This document shows positions 6,987 to 8,899 of a stretch of DNA of 8,899 bases, one piece after another (position 1 is the stretch's first letter; every line of letters starts with the position of its first letter). Both the position numbers and the translations under genes were made by a program. The stretch covers positions 1-8,899 of the forward strand of contig DUUU01000352.1 in the NCBI GenBank assembly GCA_012841485.1, read 5' to 3'. The DNA comes from Armatimonadota bacterium (GTDB lineage Bacteria > Armatimonadota > JAAZEB01). Below the pieces are notes generated by a model that saw only the letters and a program-made list of their open reading frames with translations, did not search any database and had not been told where the DNA came from.

Positions 6987-7008
6987 GAAGTATTCTGATG
7001 AATACTTC
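6987..7008. promoter_or_regulatory. AT-rich 22-bp perfect palindrome, candidate operator (copy 2)
   Basis: 9-bp arms GAAGTATTC (6987-6995) and GAATACTTC (7000-7008) around the 4-nt centre TGAT. Its core at 6991-7004 is the exact reverse complement of the core of the palindrome at 6851-6870. It ends 20 bp before the polX ATG and just upstream of the GGGAGG ribosome site, so a bound protein could block transcription. As RNA it would form a 9-bp stem with a UGAU tetraloop directly ahead of the ribosome site. Confidence 0.62.
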
Positions 7009-7028
7009 GGGCTAGCGGGAGGCACGCG

Positions 7029-8777
7029 ATGAAGAACGCCGAGGCTGCAGAGCTGCTGCAGAATATCGCCGACATGCTGGAGATCAAGGGGGAGAGCCCT
7101 TTCCGGGTGCGTGCCTACCGGGACGCCGCCCGGGCCATCGAGTCACTCGCGGAGCCGATTGAGGCCGTGGCCGAGCGCGACGAACTCGAGGAGATCCCCG
7201 GCGTGGGCGAGAGCATCGCGGCGAAACTCGCGGAGTATCTGGAGACGGGCACGCTCGCCTACTACGAGGATCTGCGCGAGCAGGTCCGTCCCGGGCTAGC
7301 AGAGCTGTTGGAGGTGCCCGGGATCGGGCCGAAGAAGGCAAAGCTCTTCTACGAGCAGCTCGGGATCGACTCCATCGAGAAGCTGGAGGAGGCCGCGCGC
7401 GATCACAAACTGCGCACCCTCCCACGCATCGGGCCAAAGACGGAGGAGGGAATCCTCAACGCCATCGAGCGCCTGCGTGGGCGCAGCGAGCGCACGTCGC
7501 TCGGGGTTGCCCTGCCGTCGGCGCGTGAGTTCCTGGAGATCGTGCGCGGGCTCAAGGAGGTCCACCAGGCCGATCTCGCCGGGAGCCTGCGCCGCCGGCG
7601 CGATACCATCGGGGATCTGGACCTCCTCGCCTCTTCCGATGACCCCGCGCGCGTTGTGGATCAGTTCGTGGCGCTTCCGGGCGCCAAGAGCATCCTCGCC
7701 CATGGAGCGACCAAGGGCACCATCGTCACCGCCGAGCACCTGCAGATCGACCTGCGCGTGGTAAAGCCCGAGGAGTATGGGGCGGCGCTGCAGTACTTCA
7801 CCGGATCGAAGGCGCACAACATTCACCTCCGCGCCCTCGCCGAGGCGGCAGGCTACAAGGTGAACGAGTACGGCGTCTTCCGCACCGCGGACGACCGGCG
7901 CGTCGCAGGCGAGACGGAGGAGGGCGTCTATCGAACGCTTGGCCTGGAGTGGATTCCCCCGGAGCTGCGCGAAGATCGTGGCGAGATCGAGGCCGCCGCG
8001 TCCGGCCGCCTCCCGGATCTGGTGGAGCTCGCGGATATCCGCGGCGACCTGCACCTACACTCTAATTGGAGCGATGGCCGCGACTCCCTCGAGCAGATGG
8101 TGGAGGCGGCGCGCGCGCGCGGCTACGAGTATGTGGTAATCTCCGACCACTCCGTCTCGATGGGCTTCGTCCACGGCCTCACGCTGGAGCGAATCCAGGA
8201 GCAGCGCGAGAGGATCGCGGAGCTCAACGAGCGCTATCCCGATATTCGCATCCTTCAGGGCACCGAGGTGAACATCCGCGCCGATGGCAGCCTCGACTAT
8301 GAGGATGAGGTGCTGGCGGAGTTCGACGTGGTCACCGCATCGGTACACAGCGGCATGGGCATGGATCGCGAGCGCATGACCCGGCGTATCCTCCGGGCGG
8401 TGCGCAACCCGCACGTGGACATTCTGGGTCACCCCACCGGGCGCATCCTCGGGAGGCGGGATCCCTATGACGTGGATCTGCAGGCGGTGATCCGCGCCGC
8501 CGCCGAAAGCGGGACCGCTCTGGAGATCAACGCGCAGCCCGACCGCCTCGATCTGAAGGACACGGACGCCCGGCTGGTGGCCGAAGCGGGCGCGATGGTC
8601 GCCATCAACTCTGACGCCCACTCCGTCGAGCAGCTCGGCCTCATGGAGTATGGGATCTCCACCGCCCGCCGCGGCTGGATCGAGCGGAAACACGTGCTAA
8701 ACGCGCTTCCACTGGAGCAGCTGTTGCGCCGATTGGGCCGCCCGACCACGCCGGCCAGGTATGCCCTGGCCGCGTAG
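7029..8777 (+). CDS. polX: DNA polymerase X with PHP 3'-5' exonuclease domain
   Basis: 582 aa, close to B. subtilis PolX (570). A gap-filling repair polymerase with a C-terminal PHP nuclease. An N-terminal 8-kDa-like region carries helix-hairpin-helix motifs at IPGVG (56-60) and VPGIG (96-100), and a related PRIG at 132-135. The polymerase core GSLRRRRDTIGDLDLL starts at G185 with catalytic D196 and D198. The third aspartate is D241 in LQIDLRV, and YFTGS (256-260) is the expected nucleotide-pocket motif. The PHP metal ligands are intact: DLHLH (D340, H342, H344), SDH (D373, H374), E413 in TEVNI, H440 in SVHS, H468 in LGHP, and D529/H531 in NSDAHS. Both activities should therefore be functional, giving base-excision-type gap repair. 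The ATG has GGAGG 6 nt upstream. The leader contains paired palindromes, so expression may be controlled separately from upstream genes. Confidence 0.97.
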   Translation: MKNAEAAELLQNIADMLEIKGESPFRVRAYRDAARAIESLAEPIEAVAERDELEEIPGVGESIAAKLAEYLETGTLAYYEDLREQVRPGLAELLEVPGIGPKKAKLFYEQLGIDSIEKLEEAARDHKLRTLPRIGPKTEEGILNAIERLRGRSERTSLGVALPSAREFLEIVRGLKEVHQADLAGSLRRRRDTIGDLDLLASSDDPARVVDQFVALPGAKSILAHGATKGTIVTAEHLQIDLRVVKPEEYGAALQYFTGSKAHNIHLRALAEAAGYKVNEYGVFRTADDRRVAGETEEGVYRTLGLEWIPPELREDRGEIEAAASGRLPDLVELADIRGDLHLHSNWSDGRDSLEQMVEAARARGYEYVVISDHSVSMGFVHGLTLERIQEQRERIAELNERYPDIRILQGTEVNIRADGSLDYEDEVLAEFDVVTASVHSGMGMDRERMTRRILRAVRNPHVDILGHPTGRILGRRDPYDVDLQAVIRAAAESGTALEINAQPDRLDLKDTDARLVAEAGAMVAINSDAHSVEQLGLMEYGISTARRGWIERKHVLNALPLEQLLRRLGRPTTPARYALAA

Positions 8778-8792
8778 CGCCGACGCCCGGCA

Positions 8793-8828
8793 CCCTCATC
8801 GAGGGTATCGCTGGGGGATGCGATCAGC
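8793..8828 (+). repeat. 36-bp direct repeat, copy 1
   Basis: Begins 15 bp after the polX stop and is identical over 36 bp to 8864-8899 (period 71). It contains two stems: CCCTC-ATC-GAGGG (8793-8805), and ATCGC (8807-8811) with GCGAT (8820-8824). The left boundary is real because the base before each copy differs (A versus G). The right boundary cannot be known because copy 2 is cut by the window end. Confidence 0.9.
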
Positions 8829-8860
8829 TCCGATGCTCTGCAACATGCAGAGCATCGGAG
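8828..8860. repeat. Perfect 15-bp-arm inverted repeat between the direct repeats
   Basis: Arms of 15 nt (8828-8842 and 8846-8860) are exact reverse complements around the 3-nt loop ACA. The first base overlaps the last base of repeat copy 1. It lies about 50 nt after polX and could end its transcript, though no T-run follows and the sequence after it is GAAG. It fills almost the whole 35-bp spacer between the two direct repeats. Confidence 0.9.
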
Positions 8861-8863
8861 AAG

Positions 8864-8899
8864 CCCTCATCGAGGGTATCGCTGGGGGATGCGATCAGC
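8864..8899 (+). repeat. 36-bp direct repeat, copy 2, cut by the window end
   Basis: Identical to 8793-8828. The window ends exactly at the last base of the match, so the repeat may be longer and further copies may follow. If the window is a contig end, an assembly break at a multi-copy repeat would explain this. Confidence 0.9.

Noticed and set aside
6843..7025. Small ORFs (60 aa minus, 75 aa plus) across the polX leader
   Set aside because: They run through both palindromes and the hairpins, and their translations show no recognisable domain. The structure is better explained as regulatory.
8793..8899. Calling a CRISPR array outright
   Set aside because: Only two repeats and one spacer are visible, the spacer is a perfect palindrome, and no cas gene is in the window. 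It is annotated as a repeat instead.

Overview
The window is GC-rich bacterial chromosomal DNA with tightly packed genes, strong Shine-Dalgarno sites and long antisense shadow ORFs. The gene set is a MinCDE division-site system, a very large secreted heparinase II/III-like protein with a zinc-ribbon-like insert, a calcineurin-like phosphoesterase, and a PHP-type DNA polymerase X. It suggests a GC-rich, environmental, polysaccharide-degrading bacterium. A complete Min system argues against a typical planctomycete. Something like Armatimonadota would fit, but that is inference from gene content and no rRNA or marker gene here settles it.

Layout. Positions 1-166 are a short non-coding flank with a GC-rich hairpin just past minE. 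Positions 167-2188 on the minus strand hold minC, minD and minE in that transcriptional order. minC starts with TTG and minD most likely with GTG, and an unusually wide 178-bp gap separates them. A 139-bp divergent region leads to the plus-strand genes: the lyase-like protein (2328-5837), the phosphoesterase (5942-6811) and polX (7029-8777).

The 217-bp gap before polX is the most structured intergenic region. It holds two AT-rich perfect palindromes with the same 14-bp core in opposite orientation, their centres 137 bp apart (about 13 helical turns), and two GC-rich stem-loops between them that share the octamer CCAGGCGT. The second palindrome ends 20 bp before the polX start codon.

The right end (8793-8899) holds a direct repeat of at least 36 bp, present twice with a 71-bp period. 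The 35-bp spacer is almost entirely a perfect 15-bp-arm hairpin. The repeat-spacer geometry resembles CRISPR, but the palindromic spacer and the stems inside the repeat suit a structured tandem or REP-like repeat better. The window stops inside this repeat, so its true extent cannot be seen.

How the genes relate: MinC, MinD and MinE form one functional module that places the division septum. The exported lyase-like protein presumably attacks an acidic polysaccharide outside the cytoplasm. The phosphoesterase follows it on the same strand, but nothing in the sequence proves a shared pathway. PolX is an independent DNA-repair gene with its own leader. No cas genes, transposase, tRNA or rRNA were seen.
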